Origin: Candidatus Woesearchaeota archaeon
Lineage (GTDB): Archaea > Nanobdellota > Nanobdellia > Woesearchaeales > WJIZ01
Length of the DNA stretch: 29,598 nt
Direction: 5' to 3'
Assembly: GCA_018303575.1 (NCBI GenBank)
Contig: JAGVXW010000011.1
Span: 1 to 29,598, forward strand
A program made the position numbers and the translations under genes. The notes below the pieces were generated by a model, which made no database searches, was not told the DNA's origin, and worked only from the letters and a program-made list of their open reading frames with translations. This document shows, in pieces, positions 7,564 through 14,226 of this stretch (positions within the stretch are counted from its first letter, which is position 1; every line of letters starts with the position of its first letter).

Positions 7564-7566
7564 TAG

Positions 7567-9021
7567 CTATTTTACTCTCATCAACGATTCCATCCGCTCA
7601 TTGAACAGCATTCTCGCTTCGCCCTCATCAATGGTAGCGAGCTTGCTTGAAAACGTTGTCGCGTCGCTCGCACCGACTTGGAACCTGTTTTTCTGGGGGA
7701 AGCTGTAGGAGAAGCCCATAACCGATTCTGCCGCGGCATCAGCGAACGCTATCTTCAAGTCGTACAATCCAGCTTCAATTCCGCCGGACAACTCCGGTTT
7801 CGGGGTTCCATATGCGACGCGGTTGACTTCCATGCTGCAGATGGGGCTGAATCCTTGGAAACCATACGCAGCGGACGGCGCATAGTCTCTCGTGACCCTT
7901 CTACTGAGCCCGCCCGAGAACATCTCGCTGACTCTTCCGGGCAGATGGATTCTTCCTTCAACGTAGAGATGAGGGTTCGCGAGCACTTCCTGTAACGTGA
8001 CGCCTGTTTCTTCAACATTATAATCTTGGCAGAGTTCATCCCCACCTTGGCCATCAAGCATGAATCTCAAGTTTGGATAGCGCTCTCTGAGTGCTTTCTT
8101 GAAAGCCATCGAAACCATAACATCCTGGAGGTCATGTGTTGTCTTGTAATCCTCCATCATGCTGACCGCTTGTTCAAGCGTCGGAAGCGCATCAGGCGAA
8201 ATCGCGAGCACTTCCCACTGCTGTCTGGTCTCAAACCCTTTATCTTGCAGAAGCTCAACGAGCCGTCTCGCCTGGGCGACATCTTTTCCTCCTTCCCCAA
8301 TCTTGAGCGTAAACGCTCTCAGAGCTTGCGGATCTCTTCCAAGCTCTTGGAGCGCTTTATTTGCGAGCATATAGACGAGGCCACTATCCGCGCCGCCAGA
8401 AAGCCCGATTCCAATCTCTTCTCCTTGCGGGACTTGACTCATGAACCCTCTAATTGCGCGGAACACGGCATCTCCGTACGCTTCTCCAATCGCTCGAATG
8501 TCTGCCGGTTGGGGAATGGGCTCGATATACCTCACGGCTTTCGCGTTTCTATATTTTGCCTCTCCTTCTCCCAGATCGAAAGCCACCTTCACGACAGTAT
8601 TTGCGGGCACCATCTTGGGATAGGTATAATGGAATTCCGTATTTCTGAGATCATCCAAAGATTTGACTTTCTCAATAATCTTATCGAGCCGGTCGGAGAC
8701 AATAACGTGCGTGTCTTTTTCGCCTTCCAGCACAACATAGCGCATTGGAATGACAAGGCTTCTGGCAAGTTTGAGCGCTCCTTCTGATTCCCGATGCGTG
8801 CGCCAGCTCCAATAGTGATATTGGCCGTTCAAATCATTGAAGGCCTGTGACGTGTCTACATTGATGCCCGCATCCAAGATGAGGCCGGGAACAGTGAAGC
8901 TGGCATGCTCTGCCGGCTCGGGCCGATGTTCTGTGAGGACTTGCGTTTCCAGGCCTCCTTCAAAGAGGTCATGGAGCACGACATTCCCTTCAGTTCTCCG
9001 GGTGAGATTGACGGTTCGCAT
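7567..9021 (-). CDS. Asparagine synthetase-like ATP-pyrophosphatase without a glutaminase nucleophile
   Basis: The C-terminal half is the AsnB synthetase domain: the PP-loop SGGADS (208-213), DYKTTHDLQD (291-300), and LDGQGGDEL (322-330), which corresponds to the GEGxDE motif of asparagine synthetases. Such enzymes adenylate a carboxylate and transfer an amine. The N-terminal 200 residues look like a decayed class II glutamine amidotransferase domain (LNGQYHY and a later VPANTVV, like the LNGxFAF and PPG segments), but the protein starts MRTVN and lacks Cys2. Ammonia or another amine is therefore the likely nucleophile, as in beta-lactam-synthetase-like relatives. Start choice: ATG 9021 has GGTGA just upstream, and a TATA box sits around 9055-9066; longer frames overlap the divergent regulator. 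The product is not known. The divergent double Lrp gene is a plausible regulator. Confidence 0.72.
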   Translation of the reverse strand: MRTVNLTRRTEGNVVLHDLFEGGLETQVLTEHRPEPAEHASFTVPGLILDAGINVDTSQAFNDLNGQYHYWSWRTHRESEGALKLARSLVIPMRYVVLEGEKDTHVIVSDRLDKIIEKVKSLDDLRNTEFHYTYPKMVPANTVVKVAFDLGEGEAKYRNAKAVRYIEPIPQPADIRAIGEAYGDAVFRAIRGFMSQVPQGEEIGIGLSGGADSGLVYMLANKALQELGRDPQALRAFTLKIGEGGKDVAQARRLVELLQDKGFETRQQWEVLAISPDALPTLEQAVSMMEDYKTTHDLQDVMVSMAFKKALRERYPNLRFMLDGQGGDELCQDYNVEETGVTLQEVLANPHLYVEGRIHLPGRVSEMFSGGLSRRVTRDYAPSAAYGFQGFSPICSMEVNRVAYGTPKPELSGGIEAGLYDLKIAFADAAAESVMGFSYSFPQKNRFQVGASDATTFSSKLATIDEGEARMLFNERMESLMRVK

Positions 9022-9054
9022 TTTTTCACCAATGGATAACAACTTGGGAGTAAC

Positions 9055-9113
9055 TATTTTAATAATAAACTTATTATGATTTTTTCTATCAAAACAGATA
9101 AATTTAAATAAAA
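9055..9113. promoter_or_regulatory. Divergent promoters, asparagine-synthetase-like gene and Lrp-type regulator
   Basis: Leftward: a TATA-like run at about 9055-9066 predicts a transcript start near 9033 and a short leader carrying GGTGA. Rightward: TTTAAATAA at 9103-9111. The rightward box is embedded in a stretch (from 9097) closely resembling the promoter of the paralogous regulator (from 17241): both read gataaattta followed by an A-rich run. Confidence 0.5.
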
Positions 9114-9126
9114 AATAAGAAAATAG

Positions 9127-10149
9127 ATGAATATGACTCCCAAAGAGCAGTTCAAGCTCGATTTGAAGGATAGGAAGATTCTCTACCAGCTCGACGTGAA
9201 CGCGCGGCAGAGCGCCTCGGAAATCGGGAGGAAAGTCGGCCTCGACAAGCAGGTCGTTGCGTATCGCATCCATCGCCTTTTGGAAGAGGGGGCCATCACG
9301 AAGTTCTACGCCGTGTACGACACGTCCAAGCTTGGGTTCACCACGTACAAGATTCTTCTTCGGTTGCAAAACACGGATACTGCAAAGGAACAAGAGATCG
9401 TACAATTCATTAAGAATCATCCCCATGTCCAATTCTTCATGAGCTGCGATGGCAATTTTGACCTCGTCTTCAACGTCCTCGCAAGATCAGCCATCGAGCT
9501 GAATGATATCCTCACTGATTTCGAGAACAAGTATGGCAGTTTCGTCGCCGAAAGGCAGGTGATGATCATGCTGCTCTCCTCTTTCTTCACGAGAGAATAT
9601 CTTATCGGCAAGAAAAGCTCAGAGCAGAGGAAGCCCATCTATTTCGGCTCAAAGCCTGAGGAGGTGAAGCTTGACAAAGATGATTATCCCATTCTGGGGC
9701 AGCTTGGAGTCGACGCGCGCATGCCCTTGGTTGAGATCGCAAAAAAAGTCGGTGTGAGCGCCGATACTGTCCGGCTGCGCATCCGGAAGATGGAGAAGGC
9801 GCAGATCATCCACAATTACTTGTTGCTTCCTGACTTCTCGTCCTTAGGGTACCTGTCCTACAAGCTCCTCTTTTCACTCCACAATCTCACCAAGGAGCGC
9901 GAAAACAGGCTGTATGAGTTCTGCCGGCAGCATCCCAACATCTGGTTCCACAGCAAGAGCCTGGGAAGATGGGATCTCGAGGTGAATCTTGACGTTTCCT
10001 CGCCACAGGAATTCCGGGGCATCATGCGCGACCTGAAGTCAGACTTTTCCTCCATCATCAAGGAGTACGCGACCCTGCAGATCTCGGCCATCCACGTCTT
10101 CAATTTCTATCCGCTCTGGAAGAACGGGTCTACCGGCCGAATCCTTTGA
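9127..10149 (+). CDS. Double Lrp/AsnC-type transcription regulator (HTH-RAM-HTH-RAM)
   Basis: Two Lrp/AsnC units are fused. Unit 1: winged HTH at about 11-60 (LDLKDRKILYQLDVNARQS, then IGRKVGLDKQVVAYRIHRL) and a RAM ligand-sensing domain at about 65-155. Unit 2: HTH at about 182-228 (YPILGQLGVDARMPLVEIAK, VSADTVRLRIRKM) and RAM at about 232-325. Ordinary Lrp proteins are about 150 residues. It probably binds an amino acid or similar ligand and regulates transcription, with the divergent asparagine-synthetase-like gene as the first candidate. It is paralogous to the protein encoded at 17279-18241. The TATA box is 26 nt before a second ATG at 9133, so translation may start there on a leaderless mRNA. 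The last 20 nt overlap the convergent gene. Confidence 0.8.
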   Translation: MNMTPKEQFKLDLKDRKILYQLDVNARQSASEIGRKVGLDKQVVAYRIHRLLEEGAITKFYAVYDTSKLGFTTYKILLRLQNTDTAKEQEIVQFIKNHPHVQFFMSCDGNFDLVFNVLARSAIELNDILTDFENKYGSFVAERQVMIMLLSSFFTREYLIGKKSSEQRKPIYFGSKPEEVKLDKDDYPILGQLGVDARMPLVEIAKKVGVSADTVRLRIRKMEKAQIIHNYLLLPDFSSLGYLSYKLLFSLHNLTKERENRLYEFCRQHPNIWFHSKSLGRWDLEVNLDVSSPQEFRGIMRDLKSDFSSIIKEYATLQISAIHVFNFYPLWKNGSTGRIL

Positions 10150-10729
10150 CCCTTTCCGCGCTCACCCGAAGATTCTGGCGCTGGGCGTCGAGCGCTTCAA
10201 GCTCCTTCTTGATTCCGGCGAGCTGCTGATTGTGGCCCATCAGATTGCCGTTGAGCGTGAGCAGCTCGCCGAGAAGCGTCCTGGCTTCCTTGTCGATCTC
10301 CAGCATCTCATTCCTGTTCCCCTCAGTAGCGGCGAACAGCGTATGCGTCTCCTCCACCAGGAGGGCCCTCAGGGTCTCCTCGCTCTGCCTCAGGGTCTGG
10401 ACAATCCTCGTCCCGAGCTGGTCGAACACTGCGAATTTCGACTTCATGCCCTCCACGTTGCGATTGGTGCTGCTCTGTGCATGCAATTGGTAGATACTCC
10501 GGATGACTTTCTCGTACTCCTCTACCAGCCGTTTCAGGAGCTTCAGATGCTTTTTCACCGTTCTAAGATTGCTCTTGAGATCGCGAACCACGTGTATTTC
10601 TTTGAGGATTTCCTGGTCAAACGAGTCCAGGGCAGAATACTCAGTCTGCAGGACCTGTTGCAGGCGCTCCACACTCTCGATCGGATCTTTGCTCGCCGAA
10701 GCCTGGTCGCGCATGCCAAATTGGGCCAT
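10130..10729 (-). CDS. Coiled-coil protein of unknown function, 199 residues
   Basis: This is almost entirely predicted alpha helix with heptad-like leucine/isoleucine spacing (about 20-95 and 105-190), broken by an Asn/Ser-rich turn around 84-92. It has no membrane segment, cysteine or catalytic motif. The ATG at 10729 lies exactly 27 nt from the centre of a strong TATA box (10750-10761), implying a leaderless mRNA. It is divergent from another charged, coiled-coil-rich protein (10820) across 90 nt, so the two may be co-regulated. A structural or scaffolding role is possible but unsupported by any family match I recognise. Confidence 0.65.
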   Translation of the reverse strand: MAQFGMRDQASASKDPIESVERLQQVLQTEYSALDSFDQEILKEIHVVRDLKSNLRTVKKHLKLLKRLVEEYEKVIRSIYQLHAQSSTNRNVEGMKSKFAVFDQLGTRIVQTLRQSEETLRALLVEETHTLFAATEGNRNEMLEIDKEARTLLGELLTLNGNLMGHNQQLAGIKKELEALDAQRQNLRVSAERVKGFGR

Positions 10730-10749
10730 ACCTCTCTCTGCTTAAGGGT

Positions 10750-10799
10750 CTTATATATAGGTTTTGCCGCCGCCCGATGAGCGCCATCTTTTTATACCT
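10750..10799. promoter_or_regulatory. Back-to-back TATA boxes for two coiled-coil genes
   Basis: Leftward CCTATATATAAG (10750-10761, minus strand) is 27 nt from the ATG at 10729. Rightward TTTTTATAC (10789-10797) is about 27 nt from the ATG at 10820. Both genes therefore look leaderless. Confidence 0.6.
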
Positions 10800-10819
10800 C
10801 AGCCCCGCTTTCGCTCTTT

Positions 10820-11278
10820 ATGGCACTGGACAGGGAGACTTTGCGGAAGATGGACCCTGAATCGCGGCTGCAGCGGCTCAGGCAGCTCGAGGAGGAGCGG
10901 AAGAAGGAGGTCGAGGAGTCGGATGACCTGAGGAAGCGGGCCGAGGCGGAGCTGAAGCGGGTCAAGGAGATTCCGCAGATGCAGGTGCCGAAGCTTGAGA
11001 AAGTTGACATCTCCAAGATGTTCGCTCCCGAGGAGGGGCTTGAGGGAATCGCGCAGAAGGCGCCGCCGAAGGAGCAGAAGGAAGACAGCATGGCGAAATA
11101 CCTCCAGTCAGCCGAGCAGGCTGGAGGCGCGGACGAATACCGCAACCAAGGCCAGCCGGTTCAGGGACAGGCGTACAAGAGCGAGAACGTCCCGCCCGAT
11201 TACCGCACTCTAGATGAAGATTCCCACGTTTCTGTGCAGCCGCTCGACCGGCACCAAAGAATGTATAGGCACCATTAA
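10820..11278 (+). CDS. Charged coiled-coil protein of unknown function, 152 residues
   Basis: The N-terminal half (about 3-52) is a continuous Glu/Lys/Arg-rich helix likely to form a coiled coil. It is followed by a Pro-containing linker (VPKLEKVDISKMF), then a Gln/Gly/Pro-rich, probably disordered tail ending RMYRHH. There is no catalytic motif, signal or membrane segment. The start is supported by the TATA box about 27 nt upstream. It is divergent from the 199-residue coiled-coil gene. Downstream, before a convergent membrane-protein gene, lies structured repeat element A. Function is unknown. Confidence 0.62.
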   Translation: MALDRETLRKMDPESRLQRLRQLEEERKKEVEESDDLRKRAEAELKRVKEIPQMQVPKLEKVDISKMFAPEEGLEGIAQKAPPKEQKEDSMAKYLQSAEQAGGADEYRNQGQPVQGQAYKSENVPPDYRTLDEDSHVSVQPLDRHQRMYRHH

Positions 11279-11324
11279 TGAGTTTCTTAAGAATCTGAAT
11301 TAGAGCCATGCCAGCAAAATGAAT

Positions 11325-11401
11325 TGGCGCAGACGGCCATTTTCTGCGAAAATGTCCTGCTCGGCACCCCGGATGGGGCGACCCCCGCCTCGCCTGCGCC
11401 A
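11325..11401 (+). repeat. Structured repeat element A (homologous to 19130-19209)
   Basis: A 77-bp element closed by an 8-bp terminal stem (TGGCGCAG 11325-11332 with CTGCGCCA 11394-11401). It contains a second perfect hairpin CATTTTC-tgc-GAAAATG (11338-11354) and a C/G-rich third part with a GCGACCCC core. The reverse complement of 19130-19209 aligns with it along its whole length. Stem bases differ in a pair-preserving way (GGCGCAG/CTGCGCC here against GACGCAG/CTGCGTC there). It fills the gap between two convergent genes. It may be a REP-like mobile repeat, a two-way terminator or a small structured RNA. Confidence 0.75.
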
Positions 11402-11404
11402 GTA

Positions 11405-11602
11405 CTAATGCTTTAGAATTGCGACAAAAACCCTAATCACTCCCGCCAAAGAAAGCAGGATGACCAGCGCGTTCTCGACTGCCGGGCTGACGCCGATGCC
11501 GAACAGCGCTGTATTCCTTTGCAGGTTCACCAGGCCGGCGATGGCCAGGAGGGCGAACAGCACAAGGAGGAAAATCAGCAGCACCAATTCTCGCCTTTTC
11601 AT
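11405..11602 (-). CDS. Small two-helix membrane protein, 65 residues
   Basis: The sequence is MKRRE followed by a long hydrophobic helix (6-26), a short polar loop (NLQRNTALFG) and a second hydrophobic helix (about 40-62) ending in LKH. The positive N-terminus suggests both ends face the cytoplasm. A TATA-like box (GCATAAATAGC, 11623-11633 minus strand) is 26-27 nt before the ATG, giving a leaderless mRNA and supporting a real gene. It has no family assignment. It is convergent with the coiled-coil gene at 10820 across repeat element A. Confidence 0.55.
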   Translation of the reverse strand: MKRRELVLLIFLLVLFALLAIAGLVNLQRNTALFGIGVSPAVENALVILLSLAGVIRVFVAILKH

Positions 11603-11685
11603 GGGCCTCGAGAACGCTTCTTGCTATTTATGCTTTGGGATTTTCATGCGAAGAACAGCGTTTCCAGCATAAAAACCTTTTTGAA

Positions 11686-12342
11686 TTAAGGGCTTTGAAT
11701 CAATTTTTGAAGCGCCTTGAACGCTTTCATCGCGTCATCTTCGTCCAGGATGAAGATTGTTTCGGTCATGGTCTCGATAAGCTCGACGATATTCACATGC
11801 TCCCAGGCGAGGACGCGGATCATATGGTGCAGGGTTCCGGGGACGCTCCTGAAGGTTTTCGGATATTTCATCGACAGCGCGACAAGGTCGGCGTTCACTT
11901 CGAGAATGTTCTCTCCTTTTAGCAGATGGAGGAAGATGTCCGCATGTTTTGAGTTGGTGATGATGGACACATCCTGGTTGCCTGTGGTGAAATTCAGGAT
12001 GCCGCCTTCCTCGAAATCCACCTGCTCGAACAGCTTGGGGACAAGCTGGAACAGGGTTTTTGAGCGCTTGAGCGAGATCTCGACGACCTTTGACTTGACG
12101 TCGATGCAGCACTCTTTCCCGAAGGCGACTTTCGGCACGTCCATCTTTTCCAGCTTGTCAGCGTATCTCCTGATGGCCACCATCACCGTGCCCGGCTTTA
12201 CGGGCTTTCCCAGCTCCTTTTCGATGCCTGGAGCGAGGTCTTCCGCGAGGGCCTGATAGTTGATAAGGCGACGATAGAGCGCTTCCTGAAGGAACGGCTT
12301 TTCTGCTATCGTCTTCTCCGCCAAATGGGCTATTGTTGCCAT
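11686..12342 (-). CDS. ACT-like domain protein with N-terminal helical (HTH-like) region
   Basis: The first 65 residues form helices resembling a DNA-binding or dimerisation module (ALYRRLINYQALAEDLAPGI, then AIRRYADKL). The remainder contains one or two ACT-like units: a strand-rich segment at about 75-135 including FTTGNQDVSIITNS, and a C-terminal unit from about 160 (VPGTLHHMIRVLAWEHVNIV to the helix DDAMKAFKALQKLI). The second unit has the beta-alpha-beta layout and VPGTL...NIV turn of ACT domains in aspartokinase-like regulators. ACT domains bind amino acids, so an amino-acid-sensing regulator is the best guess. The start has a TATA box (12366-12374) exactly 27 nt upstream. It is divergent from the tRNA-binding protein gene over a shared palindrome. 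Confidence 0.65.
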   Translation of the reverse strand: MATIAHLAEKTIAEKPFLQEALYRRLINYQALAEDLAPGIEKELGKPVKPGTVMVAIRRYADKLEKMDVPKVAFGKECCIDVKSKVVEISLKRSKTLFQLVPKLFEQVDFEEGGILNFTTGNQDVSIITNSKHADIFLHLLKGENILEVNADLVALSMKYPKTFRSVPGTLHHMIRVLAWEHVNIVELIETMTETIFILDEDDAMKAFKALQKLIQSP

Positions 12343-12364
12343 TATTTTCCATTATTTTTACATT

Positions 12365-12406
12365 CTATTTAAATTTTGTCATTTCGAAGACAAAATATTT
12401 ATATAC
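12365..12406. promoter_or_regulatory. Divergent promoters with a palindrome between the two TATA boxes
   Basis: The leftward TATA (12366-12374) is 27 nt from the ATG at 12342; the rightward TATA (TTTATATAC, 12398-12406) is 27 nt from the ATG at 12428. Between them lies an 8-bp perfect inverted repeat, ATTTTGTC (12373-12380) and GACAAAAT (12389-12396), with an 8-nt spacer. A dimeric regulator bound there would touch both promoters. Confidence 0.55.
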
Positions 12407-12427
12407 TAGACAACTATTTCAAAGATA

Positions 12428-12757
12428 ATGGAAGTCACCTATGCGGATTTTAAGAAACTTGAGATGAAAGTGGGTACCGTTCAGAGCGCTGAGCGCATCC
12501 CCAAGACAGAGAAATTGTACAAGCTGCAAGTCGACATCGGAGAAAAGAGGGTGCAGATTGTCTCGAGCATCGTGCCCTATTATGCTGCTGAGGAATTGGT
12601 TGGAAAACGCATTGTCGTGCTGACGAACCTCGCGCCGACAAAGTTCGGCGAGGAGCGCTCGGATGGCATGCTCCTGTGCGCGGAGACGGAGGATGGCAAA
12701 ACCTGTGTTTTACTGACAACGGACAAAGAGGTTCCAGCCGGAGTGCCGATCACATGA
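12428..12757 (+). CDS. Stand-alone tRNA-binding OB-fold protein (Trbp111/MetG C-terminal type)
   Basis: The 109-residue protein is a single EMAP/Trbp111-like OB fold: an opening DFKKLEMKVGTVQSAERIP (8-26), LYKLQVDIGEKRVQIVSSIV, the GKRIVVLTNLAPTKFGEERS segment and SDGMLLCAE (about 78-86). This domain forms dimers, binds the outside of the tRNA L-shape, and in archaea often occurs as a separate subunit that assists methionyl-tRNA synthetase. The gene overlaps the next start by 4 nt (ATGA), coupling it to the cyclase-family hydrolase. The promoter implies a leaderless mRNA. Confidence 0.88.
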   Translation: MEVTYADFKKLEMKVGTVQSAERIPKTEKLYKLQVDIGEKRVQIVSSIVPYYAAEELVGKRIVVLTNLAPTKFGEERSDGMLLCAETEDGKTCVLLTTDKEVPAGVPIT

Positions 12758-13359
12758 TTCTTGATTTGACGATGCCTCTTGACGAGCGGACTCCTGTTTT
12801 TCCCGGTGATCCCAAGCAAGAGCTCAAATCCGTCGCGACCATCAAAAAGAATGGCTGGAACGAGAAGCGGGTCTCGTTCAACTCCCACTTCGGAACACAC
12901 ATCGACGCGCCGTATCATATGATTGAGGGTGGCAAGAAGCTAACCGATTTTCCCATCGAATCGTTCATCGGGAAAGCGTGCGTCATCGATGTGCGAGGGC
13001 AGGAGGAGATTTTCGCGCCGCTCGAGAAATTTTCTTCCTGCGATATTGTGTTTTTCCTGACAGGGCACGTGAAGAAAGCGCATTCCCCCGATTATTTCTC
13101 CGGGAATCCGGTGATCGGGGAGAAGATGGCAAAGGAGCTCATCACACATCAGGTGAGAATTGTGGGCCTAGACTCATTCACCCCTGACAACGCGCCTTAC
13201 GACATCCACAAACTCTTGTTCAAGCACGACATCAGAATCGTCGAGAATCTCGTGAACCTGGAGAAGCTTGCGGGAAAGACGTTCCTGTGCCATAACTTGC
13301 CCTTGAAGATCCAGGACGCTGACGGGGCGCCGTGCCGGGTGATTGCGACGCTGAGCTGA
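12754..13359 (+). CDS. Cyclase-family (kynurenine formamidase-like) metal hydrolase
   Basis: A PF04199-type enzyme. The family motif HxGTHxDxPxH is present as SHFGTHIDAPYH (His45, His49, Asp51, His55), the metal-binding and catalytic core. Other family landmarks are an early DLTMPLDERTPVFPGDP and the late GLDSFTPDN segment. Members hydrolyse amides such as N-formylkynurenine or cyclic imides. The substrate here is not indicated, because no tryptophan-degradation gene is nearby. The 201-residue start at 12754 is chosen because it makes the usual 4-nt overlap with the preceding gene; a longer in-frame start at 12676 would lie deep inside that gene. It ends 9 nt before the convergent zinc-ribbon gene. 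Confidence 0.87.
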   Translation: MILDLTMPLDERTPVFPGDPKQELKSVATIKKNGWNEKRVSFNSHFGTHIDAPYHMIEGGKKLTDFPIESFIGKACVIDVRGQEEIFAPLEKFSSCDIVFFLTGHVKKAHSPDYFSGNPVIGEKMAKELITHQVRIVGLDSFTPDNAPYDIHKLLFKHDIRIVENLVNLEKLAGKTFLCHNLPLKIQDADGAPCRVIATLS

Positions 13360-13368
13360 GCCCCCTCG

Positions 13369-13752
13369 TTATTTCTTTTCTTTCTCTTCAATCTGTTTCA
13401 CAGACTCCAGAAATGCCCTGATGCCATAATACGCTCCAGCTTCAAACATCTCTTCAGCGAGGTCTTTTTTCGAGTGGTCCTTCAATCCTTCTTTCTGCTC
13501 GCTCCAGAATTCGGGAAAGAAATCGCTTGCCAGCTTCTCAGCGGTGCCAGAAGCAGCCATCTCATCCATTTCCTCAGCTGGAAGATCCACGTGCACGTCT
13601 TTGAGCTCCTCATCAGTTGGGTTCCCTTTCCTGAAGCACGCTGCGCACATGTGCTTTTTCGTATTTTTGAGCATCTCTTCGGGGCATTCCATCTGCGCGC
13701 CGCAGAAATCGCAGGAAACCTTCACGGATTTATTGTATTCTTGTATCTCCAT
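13369..13752 (-). CDS. Zinc-ribbon protein of unknown function, 127 residues
   Basis: The N-terminal part carries CDFCGAQMEC (Cys14, Cys17, Cys23) and CAACF (Cys36, Cys39), a probable one-zinc ribbon made of the two CxxC pairs. The rest is acidic and helical (DLPAEEMDEM, then a Lys/Glu tail). Start choice: the TATA-like box at about 13777-13785 is 27-29 nt upstream of the ATG at 13752. A longer start at 13767 would be only about 14 nt from the box and is unlikely. It is convergent with the cyclase gene. Its role is unknown; a protein- or nucleic-acid-binding adaptor is typical for such ribbons. Confidence 0.72.
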   Translation of the reverse strand: MEIQEYNKSVKVSCDFCGAQMECPEEMLKNTKKHMCAACFRKGNPTDEELKDVHVDLPAEEMDEMAASGTAEKLASDFFPEFWSEQKEGLKDHSKKDLAEEMFEAGAYYGIRAFLESVKQIEEKEKK

Positions 13753-13811
13753 AGCTCCACTCCACAAGTAGCGGCTTCTTATACCTTTCGGAGAACTGGA
13801 CTCTTTTTTGA

Positions 13812-13889
13812 CTATTTGAACACCATCGCGAACGTGTCCGGGTCCTCGACGTCCACTTTTCCGACGGTGAATGGGGGCAAATGAACCAT
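13812..13889 (-). pseudogene. Orphan copy of the C-terminus of the DUF483-like gene
   Basis: Read leftward, 13871-13812 encodes FTVGKVDVEDPDTFAMVFK and a stop, matching the end of the gene at 15153-15974 except for one Leu-to-Pro change. At the DNA level 52 of 60 positions agree, and five of the six sense-codon differences are synonymous. An ATG at 13889 would give a 25-residue peptide; the frame is open back to 13988 but overlaps the STAS gene in another frame. The synonymous pattern means the two copies diverged while both were translated. It looks like the displaced or truncated end of a paralogue. It lies 1341 bp downstream of the intact copy, in the same orientation. Confidence 0.7.
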
Positions 13890-13911
13890 TGTAGCGGTAT
13901 GCCCTTCAAGT

Positions 13912-14226
13912 TCAAAGAAGGAAAATCTGGGCAGCCTTTGGCGGATTTTCTTCAAGGAAAGGCCGCTCGTCCGCGGAATCAACGGATTTTAGCATAGAAG
14001 AAACCACTTTGGGCATATGGATTTCTGAGATATTCTTTTTCGTTCGTGCCTTGTGCTTCAGATATTCGTCAGCAGCGGATCGCGAGATAAAGCTCACATT
14101 TGAAAAGTCAATGACTATCTTCTTAGCGGGGGCATTCTCAATTTTCTTGAAAAAAGGGAGAAGGCTCTTGCGGGTAATCAGCGCTTCATCGAGTTCCTTT
14201 GCTATTTCTATCGGTTTCATGTTCAA
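13912..14226 (-). CDS. STAS-like (DUF4325-type) protein
   Basis: A 104-residue single-domain protein. The central IVIDFSNVSFISRSAADEYL (about 37-56) is the strand-loop-helix signature of the STAS-like DUF4325 family, in which the loop Ser residues are the equivalent of the phosphorylation site in anti-sigma antagonists. The start overlaps the stop of the GHKL ATPase gene by 4 nt (ATGA), so the pair is coupled. In bacteria, STAS and GHKL proteins form partner-switching pairs where the ATPase phosphorylates the STAS protein. Archaea have no sigma factors, so the target must be something else. Confidence 0.75.
   Translation of the reverse strand: MNMKPIEIAKELDEALITRKSLLPFFKKIENAPAKKIVIDFSNVSFISRSAADEYLKHKARTKKNISEIHMPKVVSSMLKSVDSADERPFLEENPPKAAQIFLL

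Noticed and set aside
8026..8787. 253-codon plus-strand open frame
   Set aside because: Antisense to the asparagine-synthetase-like gene, whose motifs are clear; no promoter or ribosome binding site and unnatural composition.
11325..11401. CRISPR repeat or tRNA
   Set aside because: There are only two distant copies with no spacer array, and no cloverleaf or T-loop consensus.
13730..13915. 61-codon minus-strand frame near the orphan gene end
   Set aside because: It is in a different frame from the conserved tail peptide and resembles no neighbour.
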